This document shows, piece by piece, positions 25,630 to 33,458 of a stretch of DNA of 64,000 nt. Source of the stretch: Nonomuraea coxensis DSM 45129 (GTDB lineage: Bacteria > Actinomycetota > Actinomycetes > Streptosporangiales > Streptosporangiaceae). The notes under the pieces were generated by a model that saw only the letters and a list, made by a program, of their open reading frames with translations, ran no database searches and was not told the DNA's origin. Within the stretch, counting starts at the first letter, position 1, and each line of letters starts with the position of its first letter. The stretch covers positions 8,898,501 to 8,962,500 of the forward strand of contig NZ_CP068985.1 of NCBI RefSeq assembly GCF_019397265.1, read 5' to 3'. Both the position numbers and the translations under genes were made by a program.

Positions 25630-26876
25630 GCGGGCTCCTTGACCGGAAGTTCCACCACGACCTCGGTGCCGCCGCCTGGGCGGGTGTCGTGCTCGTACGT
25701 GCCGCCCAGCTCCTCGGCGCGGTGCCGCAGCCGGGCGGCGCCCTCGCGGCGCTGCTCGGGCAGGCCGATGCCGTCGTCGGCCACCGACAGGCGGAGGCCG
25801 CCGGGCCGCCGCTCCACCCGGATCAGGGTGGTGGTGGCGCGGGCGTGCCTGCGCACCCCGGCCACCGCCTCGTGCGCGATCCGGTACGCGGCCACCTCCA
25901 CGGCGGCGGGCAGGTCGCCGAGCGGGCCGGACACCGCGACGTCCACGCGCGCCCCGGGGCCGTCGGCCAGGGTGCGGAGCGCGCCCTCCAGGCCCAGCTC
26001 GCCGAGGTCGGCGCCGTCGAGGGCGGGCGGGCGCAGGCCGTACACCAGCTCGCGCACGTCCACGACGGCCTCGGTCATGCGCCGGCGCATCCGGGTCAGC
26101 AGCGGATCGACCGCCTCGGGGCCGCCGGCCAGGCTGATCCGCGCCTCGTCGGCGCTCAGCGCCAGCTCGGTGAGGGTGGGGCCGAGGCCGTCGTAGAGGT
26201 CGCGGCGGAGCTTGTGCCGCTCCTCCTCGCGGGTGAGGAGCATGCGCTCGCGGGAGCGCCGCAGGTCGGCGCTGAGGCGTACGGCGTGGGCGACCTCGGC
26301 GAGCTGGCGGGCCAGCATGTCCAGCAGGGCGCGGTTCCGGGGCTCGCCCGCCACCAGGAGCCAGCCCATCGAGGTGCCCTGCCACTCCAGCCGCAGCACC
26401 GTCGGGCTCGTGCCCACCTCGCCGTCGGCGACCGTGCGCGAGCGTCCGCCGGGCAGCACCACCTCGACGGCGACGCCGGGGGCGCGTAACGCCCTGCGGG
26501 TCGCGGCGACGGCGGAGGCCAGCGCCTCGGCCGGTCCCGGAGCCTCCTGGACCCGCCGGTTGACCCGGTCGGCCAGCCGGTACGGATCCCGTTCCATCCC
26601 GAACAGCCGGTCCGCAGCCCCCTGCAGCCCGACCCGTACCGGATGGAAGAGCACGCCCGCGACGAGCGCCGCCACCAGCCCTGCCGAGGAGGTGAGCGGC
26701 CGGCCGAGCGCGATGATGCCGAAGTAGACCGCGCCGACGACGGCGGTGAGCGCGAGGTAGACCAGCGTGCGGTTGAGCAGGACGAGCGCGAGGCGGCTCC
26801 GCCGCATACCGGAGAGGACCGCCACCCGCACGAGCAGCGGTCCCGCCACTCTCAGCAGCATGAGCTTGATGGTCAT
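25626..26876 (-). CDS. Degenerate histidine kinase paralogue (putative pseudokinase)
   Basis: 416 residues. Two transmembrane helices (about residues 38-85, from LNRTLVYLALTAVVGAVYFG) precede a linker, HisKA_3 and HATPase regions collinear with residues 300-664 of the following kinase. The H-box reads RRDLYDGLGPT: tyrosine (TAC) replaces the phosphoacceptor histidine. The N-box reads HEAVAGVRRHARA: glycine (GGG) replaces the Mg/ATP-binding asparagine. G1 (VADDGIGLPE) survives but G2 is eroded. It therefore probably cannot autophosphorylate and may regulate the active kinase by heterodimerising. No clear ribosome site; the start was chosen for the hydrophobic N-terminus. ATGA overlap with the kinase. 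Confidence 0.85.
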   Translation of the reverse strand: MTIKLMLLRVAGPLLVRVAVLSGMRRSRLALVLLNRTLVYLALTAVVGAVYFGIIALGRPLTSSAGLVAALVAGVLFHPVRVGLQGAADRLFGMERDPYRLADRVNRRVQEAPGPAEALASAVAATRRALRAPGVAVEVVLPGGRSRTVADGEVGTSPTVLRLEWQGTSMGWLLVAGEPRNRALLDMLARQLAEVAHAVRLSADLRRSRERMLLTREEERHKLRRDLYDGLGPTLTELALSADEARISLAGGPEAVDPLLTRMRRRMTEAVVDVRELVYGLRPPALDGADLGELGLEGALRTLADGPGARVDVAVSGPLGDLPAAVEVAAYRIAHEAVAGVRRHARATTTLIRVERRPGGLRLSVADDGIGLPEQRREGAARLRHRAEELGGTYEHDTRPGGGTEVVVELPVKEPA

Positions 26877-27072
26877 GTGTCGCGCACATGATAAATCGCG
26901 CATTTCACCGCGTCTCCGGCACGCATGGCCCTCATGATCGTGGCGCCGCCTTGCGTGCCGGTTGCGGCCCGCCAAAATCGGCGGCCCGCTCTCCTGCCGG
27001 CGGCTCACCCTCAGGAGGGAGCGGCGGGATCGCTCCCACCGGCGATGTCCCGTCCCCCCTCCGCCGAGCACG

Positions 27073-27669
27073 ATGAGCGGCATGAACCTCCGCACCGCCT
27101 TCGTCGCCGCTCCCCTGCTCGTCCTCGCCTACGGCGTGATCCGCATCCTCGACGGGCTCGACGGCAGCCGGGGCCCCGGCCTCGCCTGGACCACCGGGCA
27201 TCTCGCCTTCGTCGCCGCCCTGCTGCTGTTCGTCCCCATCTACTGGCGGATGCGGCGGATGGCGGGAGGCGGCGCGCTCGCGACCGTCACCGCGACCGCC
27301 GGCACCGTCGGCGTGGCCGCGCTGCTCGCGCAGTTCGGGATCGACCTCGTCGTCGGGTTCATGGCGGCCGACCACGCCGCCATGGGCGTGCTGTTCGACC
27401 AGGTGCAGTCCGTGACCGGCGTGTCGTTCGCGGTCTACGACGTCCTGCCGTTCCTCTTCTACGTCGGCCAGCTCGCCCTGGTCACGCAGCTCGCCGTGCA
27501 GCGCCGGGTCAAGCTGTGGACGCCCGTGCTGGTGCTGGCCGACCTCGCGCTGCCGTTCGTGGACAAGGACCTCATCCCGCTCGGCGCGCTCTGCCTGCTC
27601 GTGTCGTTCGTCCCGCTGGCCCGCGCCTCCGCCGCCGCTCCTGTTCGGCCCGCCGCCGCGTACGCATGA
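27073..27669 (+). CDS. Hypothetical multi-helix membrane protein
   Basis: 198 residues with about six transmembrane helices: AAPLLVLAYGVIRIL, GHLAFVAALLLFVPIYW, TVGVAALLAQFGIDLVVGFM, VYDVLPFLFYVGQLALV, WTPVLVLADLALPFV and LIPLGALCLLVSFVPLA. Family not recognised. The stop overlaps the start of the histidine kinase by ATGA, so it is the first gene of a membrane protein/kinase/LuxR regulator operon and may be an accessory sensor or a target. A second ATG lies three codons inside. Confidence 0.75.
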   Translation: MSGMNLRTAFVAAPLLVLAYGVIRILDGLDGSRGPGLAWTTGHLAFVAALLLFVPIYWRMRRMAGGGALATVTATAGTVGVAALLAQFGIDLVVGFMAADHAAMGVLFDQVQSVTGVSFAVYDVLPFLFYVGQLALVTQLAVQRRVKLWTPVLVLADLALPFVDKDLIPLGALCLLVSFVPLARASAAAPVRPAAAYA

Positions 27670-28862
27670 CGCGGGCGGCAGGATGGGATGCCGTGTCCGA
27701 CGTACGGTTCCTCGTCCCGCTCCGCCGGTGGGCGAACACGCTGCCCCCGATCTGGGTGGACGCCGGCCTGGCGGCGCTGGTCTGGGTCGCGCAGCTCTGG
27801 CCGTTCCTCGGCCGCGACAACCCGGCGGGCGGCCCCTGGCACTGGTGGGGGTACGTCGTCGTCACGCTCGCCACGCTGCCGCTGGTGTGGCGGCGGCGCG
27901 CCCCGGCCGTCGCCCTGGTGGCCGCGCTCCTGGCCATCGCCTGCTACGACCTCGTGGACGGCGTGGCCGCCCAGCCCGTCTGGTACGGCGCCCTGATCGC
28001 CCTCTACACGGTGGCCGCGACCTGCGCCCGATGGGTCAGGATCGTGCTGTTCGCCGTCTCGTCCGGCGGCGGGCTGCTGCTCGTCGGCTCGTCCGACACC
28101 GCGATCCGCGGCGTGGTGCTGTTCGTCACCGCCTACGCCGTCGGCCGGGCGGCGGCCGCCTCCCGCGCCCACGCGGCGGCGCTGGAGGAGCGCGCCGCCC
28201 AGCTCGTCCGCGAGCGGCGGGTCGCCGCCGAGCGGGCCGCCGAGCGCGAGCGGGCCAGGATCGCCCGCGACATGCACGACATCCTCGCCCACGCCGTCAG
28301 TCTCATGGTGGTGCAGGCCGAGGCCGGCCCCGTCGCGGTGGCCGCGGACCCGGCGCGGGCGGTGGCCGCCTTCGACGCCATCTCCGCCGCGGGGCGGGAC
28401 GCGATGGGCCAGCTCCGCCGCCTGCTCGACGTGCTCAAGGAGGAAGAAGGCCCGCGGGCGCCGCAGCCCACGATCGACGGGCTGCCCGCCCTCGCCGAGC
28501 AGGTCAGGGCGGCCGGGATCGAGGTCGTCCACACCGCGGACGGCGAGCCGCGGCGGCTGCCGCCGGACGCCGAGGTGGCGGCGTACCGGATCGTGCAGGA
28601 AGCCCTCACCAACATCGTCAGGCACGCCGGCGCGACCCGCGCCGGCCTCGCCCTCACCTGGCGGGACGACGCGCTGACGATCGACGTCACCGACGACGGC
28701 CGCGGGCGGGGACCGGCGTTCCCCTCCGGCGGCAACGGCCTGATCGGCATCCGCGAGCGCGCGGCGGCCTGCGGCGGCGACGCGGAGGCGGGGCCACTCC
28801 CCGGCGGGGCCGGCTTCCGGGTCCGCGTCCGCCTGCCGCTTCCGGGAAAGGCGGCGGCGTGA
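27666..28862 (+). CDS. Sensor histidine kinase
   Basis: 398 residues from the ATG overlapping the previous stop; a GTG at 27693 is an alternative. Four to five transmembrane helices (residues about 25-165), a coiled linker, HisKA_3 with RDMHDILAHAVSLMVVQAEA, and HATPase with N-box EALTNIVRHAGA and VTDDGRGRG. All catalytic elements are present. It overlaps the LuxR-type response regulator by GTGA, which is therefore its partner. Signal unknown. Confidence 0.92.
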   Translation: MTRAAGWDAVSDVRFLVPLRRWANTLPPIWVDAGLAALVWVAQLWPFLGRDNPAGGPWHWWGYVVVTLATLPLVWRRRAPAVALVAALLAIACYDLVDGVAAQPVWYGALIALYTVAATCARWVRIVLFAVSSGGGLLLVGSSDTAIRGVVLFVTAYAVGRAAAASRAHAAALEERAAQLVRERRVAAERAAERERARIARDMHDILAHAVSLMVVQAEAGPVAVAADPARAVAAFDAISAAGRDAMGQLRRLLDVLKEEEGPRAPQPTIDGLPALAEQVRAAGIEVVHTADGEPRRLPPDAEVAAYRIVQEALTNIVRHAGATRAGLALTWRDDALTIDVTDDGRGRGPAFPSGGNGLIGIRERAAACGGDAEAGPLPGGAGFRVRVRLPLPGKAAA

Positions 28863-29527
28863 GCGTACGGGTGGTCGTGGCCGACGACCAGGAACTGGTG
28901 CGGGCCGGGTTCGCCATGATCCTCGACGCCCAGCCGGACATCCAGGTCGTCGCCGAGGCGGGCGACGGCGCGCAGGCCGTCGCGGCGGTGCGCGAGCACC
29001 GGCCTGACGTGCTGCTGCTCGACATCCGGATGCCGGTCATGGACGGCATCGAGGCGGCCCGGCTGGTCTGCGCGGACGGCCCCTGCCGGGTGATCATGCT
29101 GACCACGTTCGACCTCGACGACTACGTCTACGACGCGCTGCGCGCGGGCGCGAGCGGGTTCCTGCTGAAGGACGTGCGCCGCGACGACCTCGTCCACGCC
29201 GTACGGGTGGTCGCCGCCGGGCAGTCCCTCCTCGCCCCGGCGATCACCACGAAGCTGATCGCCGAGTTCGCCGGCAGGGCCGCCCGCCCGGCCGGGCAGG
29301 TGGCGCCCGAACGGCTGGCGGCGCTGACCACGCGCGAGCGGGAGACGCTGCGGCTGATCGCGCGCGGCCTGTCCAACGCGGAGATCGCGCAGGCCATGGT
29401 GGTCAGCGAGCACACGGTGAAGACGCACGTCAGCAACGTGCTGACCAAGCTCGGCCTGCGCGACCGGGTGCAGGCGGTGATCGCCGCGTACGAGACCGGC
29501 CTCACCGTCCCCGGCGACCCGGACTGA
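28859..29527 (+). CDS. LuxR/NarL-type response regulator
   Basis: 222 residues. Receiver domain with the acidic pair ADDQ, phosphoacceptor Asp in LLLDIRMPVMDG (about residue 54), Thr in MLTTFD and Lys in LLKDVRRDD; C-terminal GerE HTH (LTTRERETLRLIARGLSNAEI, then SEHTVKTHVSNVLTKLGL). It overlaps the kinase gene by GTGA. Target genes are not evident; an imperfect neighbour is the divergent GntR locus on the other side. Confidence 0.93.
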   Translation: MSVRVVVADDQELVRAGFAMILDAQPDIQVVAEAGDGAQAVAAVREHRPDVLLLDIRMPVMDGIEAARLVCADGPCRVIMLTTFDLDDYVYDALRAGASGFLLKDVRRDDLVHAVRVVAAGQSLLAPAITTKLIAEFAGRAARPAGQVAPERLAALTTRERETLRLIARGLSNAEIAQAMVVSEHTVKTHVSNVLTKLGLRDRVQAVIAAYETGLTVPGDPD

Positions 29528-29539
29528 AGTGCTTGCGCG

Positions 29540-29806
29540 CTAATCGGTCTCGCTGTCGGCCTTCACGAAGCTGCCCAGGTTGGGCACGGTGTAGACCTTG
29601 TCGGCGCTTCTGAGGCGTTCCATGGCCTTGCGTATGGTGGGGCGGGCGACTCCGAACTCTTCCATGAGCTTGACTTCGGAGATCTTGAACTTCGGGCCCC
29701 ACTCGCCCGAGTCGATGCGCGCGTTGAGGACTTCGAGGATCTGCTCCCAGCGGGAACGATCCTCGTCGAACTCCCAGCTGCGCGTGTGCTCGACATATCT
29801 GGCCAC
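29540..29806 (-). CDS. GntR family winged-helix repressor, small
   Basis: About 88 residues from the GTG giving VARYVEHTRSWEFDEDRSRW. The domain is a GntR-type winged helix: WEQILEVLNARIDSGEWG, then LMEEFGVARPTIRKAMERL as recognition region and a wing ending VPNLGSFVKAD. No effector domain follows, as in small plasmid/island GntR repressors. A longer frame to 29872 would run through a set of TTCACG boxes and is less likely. Divergent from the leaderless gene at 29911, which it probably represses together with itself. Confidence 0.75.
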   Translation of the reverse strand: MARYVEHTRSWEFDEDRSRWEQILEVLNARIDSGEWGPKFKISEVKLMEEFGVARPTIRKAMERLRSADKVYTVPNLGSFVKADSETD

Positions 29807-29827
29807 ACCATGAGAGTAGGAGGGCGT

Positions 29828-29863
29828 TTCACGCCCTTTCACGCCGGATCGTGAAGCTTCACG
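29828..29863. promoter_or_regulatory. TTCACG boxes upstream of the GntR gene
   Basis: TTCACG occurs at 29828, 29838 and 29858, with an inverted copy CGTGAA at 29850. The last two form the 12-bp perfect palindrome GTGAAGCTTCAC (29851-29862). The 10-bp spacing and position before the GntR start suggest an autoregulatory operator. Confidence 0.5.
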
Positions 29864-29876
29864 GAGCTGCATGGAA

Positions 29877-29905
29877 TAGACAGGTACTTACAGGACTGCT
29901 AGCTT
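29877..29905 (+). promoter_or_regulatory. SigA-type promoter of the leaderless gene at 29911
   Basis: TAGACA (29877-29882) and TAGCTT (29900-29905) are separated by 17 bp and match TTGACA/TAnnnT. The -10 ends 5 nt before the GTG at 29911, so the transcript probably starts at the start codon. Two ACAGG copies 10 bp apart (29880 and 29890) overlap the spacer and may be a repressor site. Confidence 0.6.
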
Positions 29906-29910
29906 GAGGC

Positions 29911-30225
29911 GTGGCGTTGACGAAGGACGGTGAGCCTGTGTCGGATGACTACGACTTCCACGGAACGCACCCCGCCGCAACGCGGCCGGACGCGGTGCGA
30001 GTGAAGTGGGTTGAGGTGCAGCCCAGCCCGAGTCCGGCACGCGTCCGGCGCTACACCTGCGAATGCCGCCCGCTGATTTTCGAGGACTGCCGGGCCGGCG
30101 GGCAGGCATTCATCCGGCGGTACGACCGCTCCGTCGTACCGTGGGCCATCGCCGAGAGCCCGCGAGTGAAGATCCGCGAGGCCGAGATTCTGTGGCGGCA
30201 GCTCATGGCCGGTCAGGCAAGGTGA
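29911..30225 (+). CDS. Hypothetical protein divergent from GntR repressor
   Basis: 104 residues. N-terminal half is acidic and polar, the centre has a Cys-containing strand pair (YTCECRPLIFEDCRAGGQAF) and the C-terminus is helical (IREAEILWRQLMAG). No family recognised. The GTG at 29911 lies directly after a strong promoter, favouring leaderless translation; an inner GTG at 29938 with AAGGACGG upstream is an alternative. Small GntR-controlled genes of this type are common in actinomycete genomic islands, and lower-GC DNA with insertion sequences follows. Confidence 0.6.
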   Translation: MALTKDGEPVSDDYDFHGTHPAATRPDAVRVKWVEVQPSPSPARVRRYTCECRPLIFEDCRAGGQAFIRRYDRSVVPWAIAESPRVKIREAEILWRQLMAGQAR

Positions 30226-30379
30226 CGAACCACCTCTTCACCAGGCCGCTCATAGTTGAATCGCCGCTGACTCCAGCTACGTGACGCATTGGGATTCAGT
30301 CGCGATCAATGTAAGTATCGAGCAACACAAAGATATTCAACCTCGCCATCACCCGTATCAAACTCTGGGTGAATATTAT

Positions 30380-31883
30380 GGGTCTTCGAGTTTGATCGGG
30401 GAGGGGCGGCAGGAGTCCGCTCTCTGGTCACGTTGAGTGACGGCTAAGGCTGAAGATCACCCCGGATGCAAGATGCCCGCGGCTCTTGTGGATCATGACT
30501 GTTGTCTAGGCAGTCGATCTTCAAGAAACCACGGGCGTGCAGAACACTATAGAGATTTCTTCGGATGCGACACTGCTGCTGGGCCTGGAAGGCGTGGCGG
30601 TGGTGCGGGTGGAACGCGACGATGACGGCCATCGGGTGGTCCACATGATCACTGATGATGAGACGGCACGGGCCTGCCCGGCGTGCGGGGTGTTCGCCAC
30701 CCGGGTCAAGGAACGTGTGCTCACCTCGCCCCGCGACCTGTGCGCCGGCGGTGAGACGATCAGCCTGCTGTGGCACAAACGCCGCTGGGTGTGCCGGGAG
30801 GAACGCTGTCGGCGCGGATCGTTCACCGAGCAGGTTCCGCAGGTCGGCGCGAGGATGCGGACCACCGCCAGGTTGCGGCGGGCCTGCGGGCGCAGCGTGG
30901 TGGACGGCGGGCGCACCATCTCCCAGGCCGGGCGTGACCATCGGCTGTCCTGGCCGGTGGCGATGCGCGAGATGCGCGCCTATGCCACCGAGGTGCTGCC
31001 CGCCGAGCCGCTGCCGACCTCGGCAATCGGGATCGATGAGATCCGGCGGGGCGCTCCCCGCTGGGAACAGGATGCGGCCACCGGCAAGTACCGGCTGATC
31101 GCCGACCGATGGCATGTCGGCTTCACCGATCTGTGCGGGGAGCAAGGGCTGCTCGGCCAGGTCGAAGGCCGCGTGGCGACGTCGGTCACGGCCTGGTTGA
31201 ACGCCCGGCCCGCCGCATGGCGCAACGCCGTCTCCTACGTGGCGATCGACATGTGCGCGGTGTTTCGCTCGGCGATCCGCGCCGCGCTGCCACACGCGAT
31301 CATCGTGGTGGACCATTTCCACCTGGTGCAACTGGCCAACGCCAAGCTCGCTGAGCTGCGGCGGCGGCTGACCTGGAAGATGCGCGGACGCCGTGGACGC
31401 AAGGGCGACCCCGAATACGACCACCGCCGCCTGCTGCGCGCCAATGCCGAGGAGTTGACCGCCGAGCAGCGTGCCGTCCTGGAACGCGACGTGGGCAGGA
31501 TCGGCACCGCCGGCAGGCATCTGCTGGCAGGCTGGCACGCCAAGGAGAAACTGCGTCACCTGCTCGCGCTGGCCCGGACCAACCCGGCCCGCTCGCGGAT
31601 CGCCCACCGCCTGCACGCCTTTTTCGCCTGGTGCGCCGACCACGCCTACCTGCCCGAACTGGTCACCTTGGCCCAGAGCATCGCCGCCTGGTGGGCCGAG
31701 ATCGAGGCGTTCATCCGCACGGGCATCACCAATGCCAAGAGCGAAGGGACCAATCGCGTGATCAAGCTCGAAGCGCGCTGCGCGTACGGCTTCCGCAACA
31801 CGAGCAATCAACGCCTCCGATCACGCTGCGCAACCACCCGCTCAAGCCGAAACCGAGCTATCCCCGCGTAAGTTCGATGACCC
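30380..31883 (+). mobile_element. ISL3-family insertion sequence, complete, 1504 bp
   Basis: The left end starts GGGTCTTCGAGTTTGATCG and the right end, reverse-complemented, starts GGGTCATCGAACTTACGCG (13 of 19 identical), which are terminal inverted repeats of ISL3 type. Both sides are flanked by the same 8-bp sequence AATATTAT (30372-30379 and 31884-31891), the expected target-site duplication. One transposase gene fills the element. Confidence 0.9.
30537..31871 (+). CDS. ISL3 family transposase
   Basis: 444 residues. An N-terminal zinc-finger-like region (CPACGVFATRVKERVL, later CREERC), a helix-turn-helix, then the DDE domain: IGIDE, YVAIDMCAVFRSAI, IIVVDHFHLVQLANAK and the final acidic region ITNAKSEGTNRVIK. 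The length is normal and the reading frame is intact to 12 bp from the right inverted repeat, so the element may still be active. GTG start. Confidence 0.92.
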   Translation: MQNTIEISSDATLLLGLEGVAVVRVERDDDGHRVVHMITDDETARACPACGVFATRVKERVLTSPRDLCAGGETISLLWHKRRWVCREERCRRGSFTEQVPQVGARMRTTARLRRACGRSVVDGGRTISQAGRDHRLSWPVAMREMRAYATEVLPAEPLPTSAIGIDEIRRGAPRWEQDAATGKYRLIADRWHVGFTDLCGEQGLLGQVEGRVATSVTAWLNARPAAWRNAVSYVAIDMCAVFRSAIRAALPHAIIVVDHFHLVQLANAKLAELRRRLTWKMRGRRGRKGDPEYDHRRLLRANAEELTAEQRAVLERDVGRIGTAGRHLLAGWHAKEKLRHLLALARTNPARSRIAHRLHAFFAWCADHAYLPELVTLAQSIAAWWAEIEAFIRTGITNAKSEGTNRVIKLEARCAYGFRNTSNQRLRSRCATTRSSRNRAIPA

Positions 31884-32536
31884 AATATTATTCCGTCTTG
31901 AGGCTCACGCGGAGTCCAGCTTAGATGGAGACTTACTTCAGGCGGCGTCGCTCCATCAACCAGTAGGAGGTCTTGAGCGTTTACCAGAAAGGACTCGATC
32001 GCCTCTAGCTGGACGCTCAACGGACGATCCGACTCCATCTGGTAGTCGACGTGCCAGCCATCCTGGTCAAGAACCAGCTTCCCAGGAGCAGCCATGCCTT
32101 CAATATCCGCGCCGGGAGCACCTGAGCCCCGTACTCGCACAGTTGATATAGCCCAGGGTTCGTTAACTTCCCCCAAATCCGATAGATGATCTGGAATGTT
32201 ACCGATGGAGACCGCCCCTTGACTGCCGTCGGACAACTTCTGGATGCTTGACGCCGCTGCCTGCATTGCCTCCCGATCAGGACATCCCGACCAAGACCAG
32301 GCATGCCGCTCTCCTCGTACAGCGGTCAAAGCCCCAACCAACGATAACGCCATACGAGTCGATTGGCTCGATCGCCAACCTTCTTGTGATTCCTCCCAAT
32401 GAGCCGTTGTCGGTAACGAACAGTTGCTGTGCGTGATCTCCTTGGACCCGGCAAGCCAACCTAGTGATCAGCAAGCGTAAAGCCCCTGGTAGAAGTGGTC
32501 TTGACTAGAGATCAACTTCAGAACCAGAGGCTTCAC

Positions 32537-33391
32537 GTGCCCACTAGTGTCACATACACCGCGACCCTCGACGTACGTCGCGAGACTGTGCTGTTCCTGG
32601 CCGCCCTGCTGCACACTGAACGCCGCCGTCGCGGCACCCGCAAAGGACGCCGGGCGCTGGGCTGCTTCGCCCAGGCAGTCTTGATCCTTCGCTGGTTCCT
32701 CGACAACACCCGGATCAAGCAACTGGCCACCGACCACCACATCAGCCGCAAGACCGCCTACCGCTACCTGCACGAAGGCATCGACGTCCTGGCAGCCCAC
32801 GCCCCCGGCCTGCGGCAGGTGCTCGACAGCGCAGCCGACACGGGCCTGACTCACGTCAACCTCGACGGCATCGTCATCGCCACCGACCGCGTCGCCACGC
32901 CCGGCCCGAACGGCGCCGACCTGTGGTGGTCGGGCAAACACAAGCACCACGGCGGCAACATCCAGGTGATCTCCGCCCCGGACGGCTGGCCGTTGTGGGT
33001 CTCCGACGTACGCCCCGGCCGCGAACATGACATGACCTGCGCCCGCACCCACGGCATCATCGCCACCCTGGCCACCGCGCGGGACACGGTGCCGGCCCTG
33101 GCCGACCTGGGATATGAAGGCGCCGCCGACGTCATCCGGGTGCCGGTGAAGAAGAAGCGCGGCCAGGCCATACTCAGCGACGACCAGCACACCTACAACA
33201 AGCTGCTGCGGGGCCTGCGCGGCGTCGGCGAACGCGCGAACGCCCTGCTCACCGTCACCTTCAAGGCTCTGCGCCGAGTCAGCCTCGACCCCTGGCGCAT
33301 CGGGCAGATCGTCCGAGCCGCACTCGTGCTACTGCACCGCGAGCACGATTGGACCATATCGGCATCACACAACGCGATCTTCGGTTACTGA
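32537..33391 (+). CDS. IS5-like (DDE_Tnp_4) transposase
   Basis: 284 residues from GTG. N-terminal HTH region (IKQLATDHHISRKTAYRYLHE), then a DDE nuclease core: HVNLDGIVIATDR, PALADLGYEGAADV and RGVGERANALLTV supply the likely D, D and E. Length matches single-ORF actinobacterial IS5-group transposases of the IS112 type. I could not fix the terminal inverted repeats or a target duplication; TTGA-type sequences on both sides are only weakly similar. The frame appears intact. Confidence 0.87.
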   Translation: MPTSVTYTATLDVRRETVLFLAALLHTERRRRGTRKGRRALGCFAQAVLILRWFLDNTRIKQLATDHHISRKTAYRYLHEGIDVLAAHAPGLRQVLDSAADTGLTHVNLDGIVIATDRVATPGPNGADLWWSGKHKHHGGNIQVISAPDGWPLWVSDVRPGREHDMTCARTHGIIATLATARDTVPALADLGYEGAADVIRVPVKKKRGQAILSDDQHTYNKLLRGLRGVGERANALLTVTFKALRRVSLDPWRIGQIVRAALVLLHREHDWTISASHNAIFGY

Positions 33392-33458
33392 GAACGACTC
33401 AATGTGTTTGACCCAAAGAACGGCCGGGTCGCCGGGCGACGGCGACCCGGCCGGAGGC

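Larger units (their letters stand above)
30296..32353 (-). pseudogene. Hypothetical gene disrupted by the ISL3 element
   Basis: The minus-strand frame from the ATG at 32353 gives 156 residues up to the insertion site at 31884. Removing the element and one copy of the 8-bp target duplication lets the same frame continue for 25 residues on the far side (FTQSLIRVMARLNIFVLLD, then TYIDRD) to a TGA at 30296-30298. The restored protein has 181 residues, is not rich in rare features, and belongs to no family I know. GC content is visibly lower than in the rest of the window, which suggests acquired DNA. The true start may lie further upstream. Confidence 0.72.

Noticed and set aside
29828..29863. 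TTCACG boxes as parS half sites
   Set aside because: The boxes are not arranged as the 16-bp parS palindrome and sit in a repressor promoter; an operator is more likely.
32277..32474. A 65-codon minus-strand frame overlapping the start of the disrupted gene
   Set aside because: No ribosome site or recognisable family; it shares DNA with the better-supported frame ending at 30296. It could be a frameshifted upstream part, but this cannot be shown.
32470..33420. Exact ends of the IS5-like element
   Set aside because: Only weakly similar TTGA/TCAG-type flanks were seen and no matching target duplication, so boundaries are not given.
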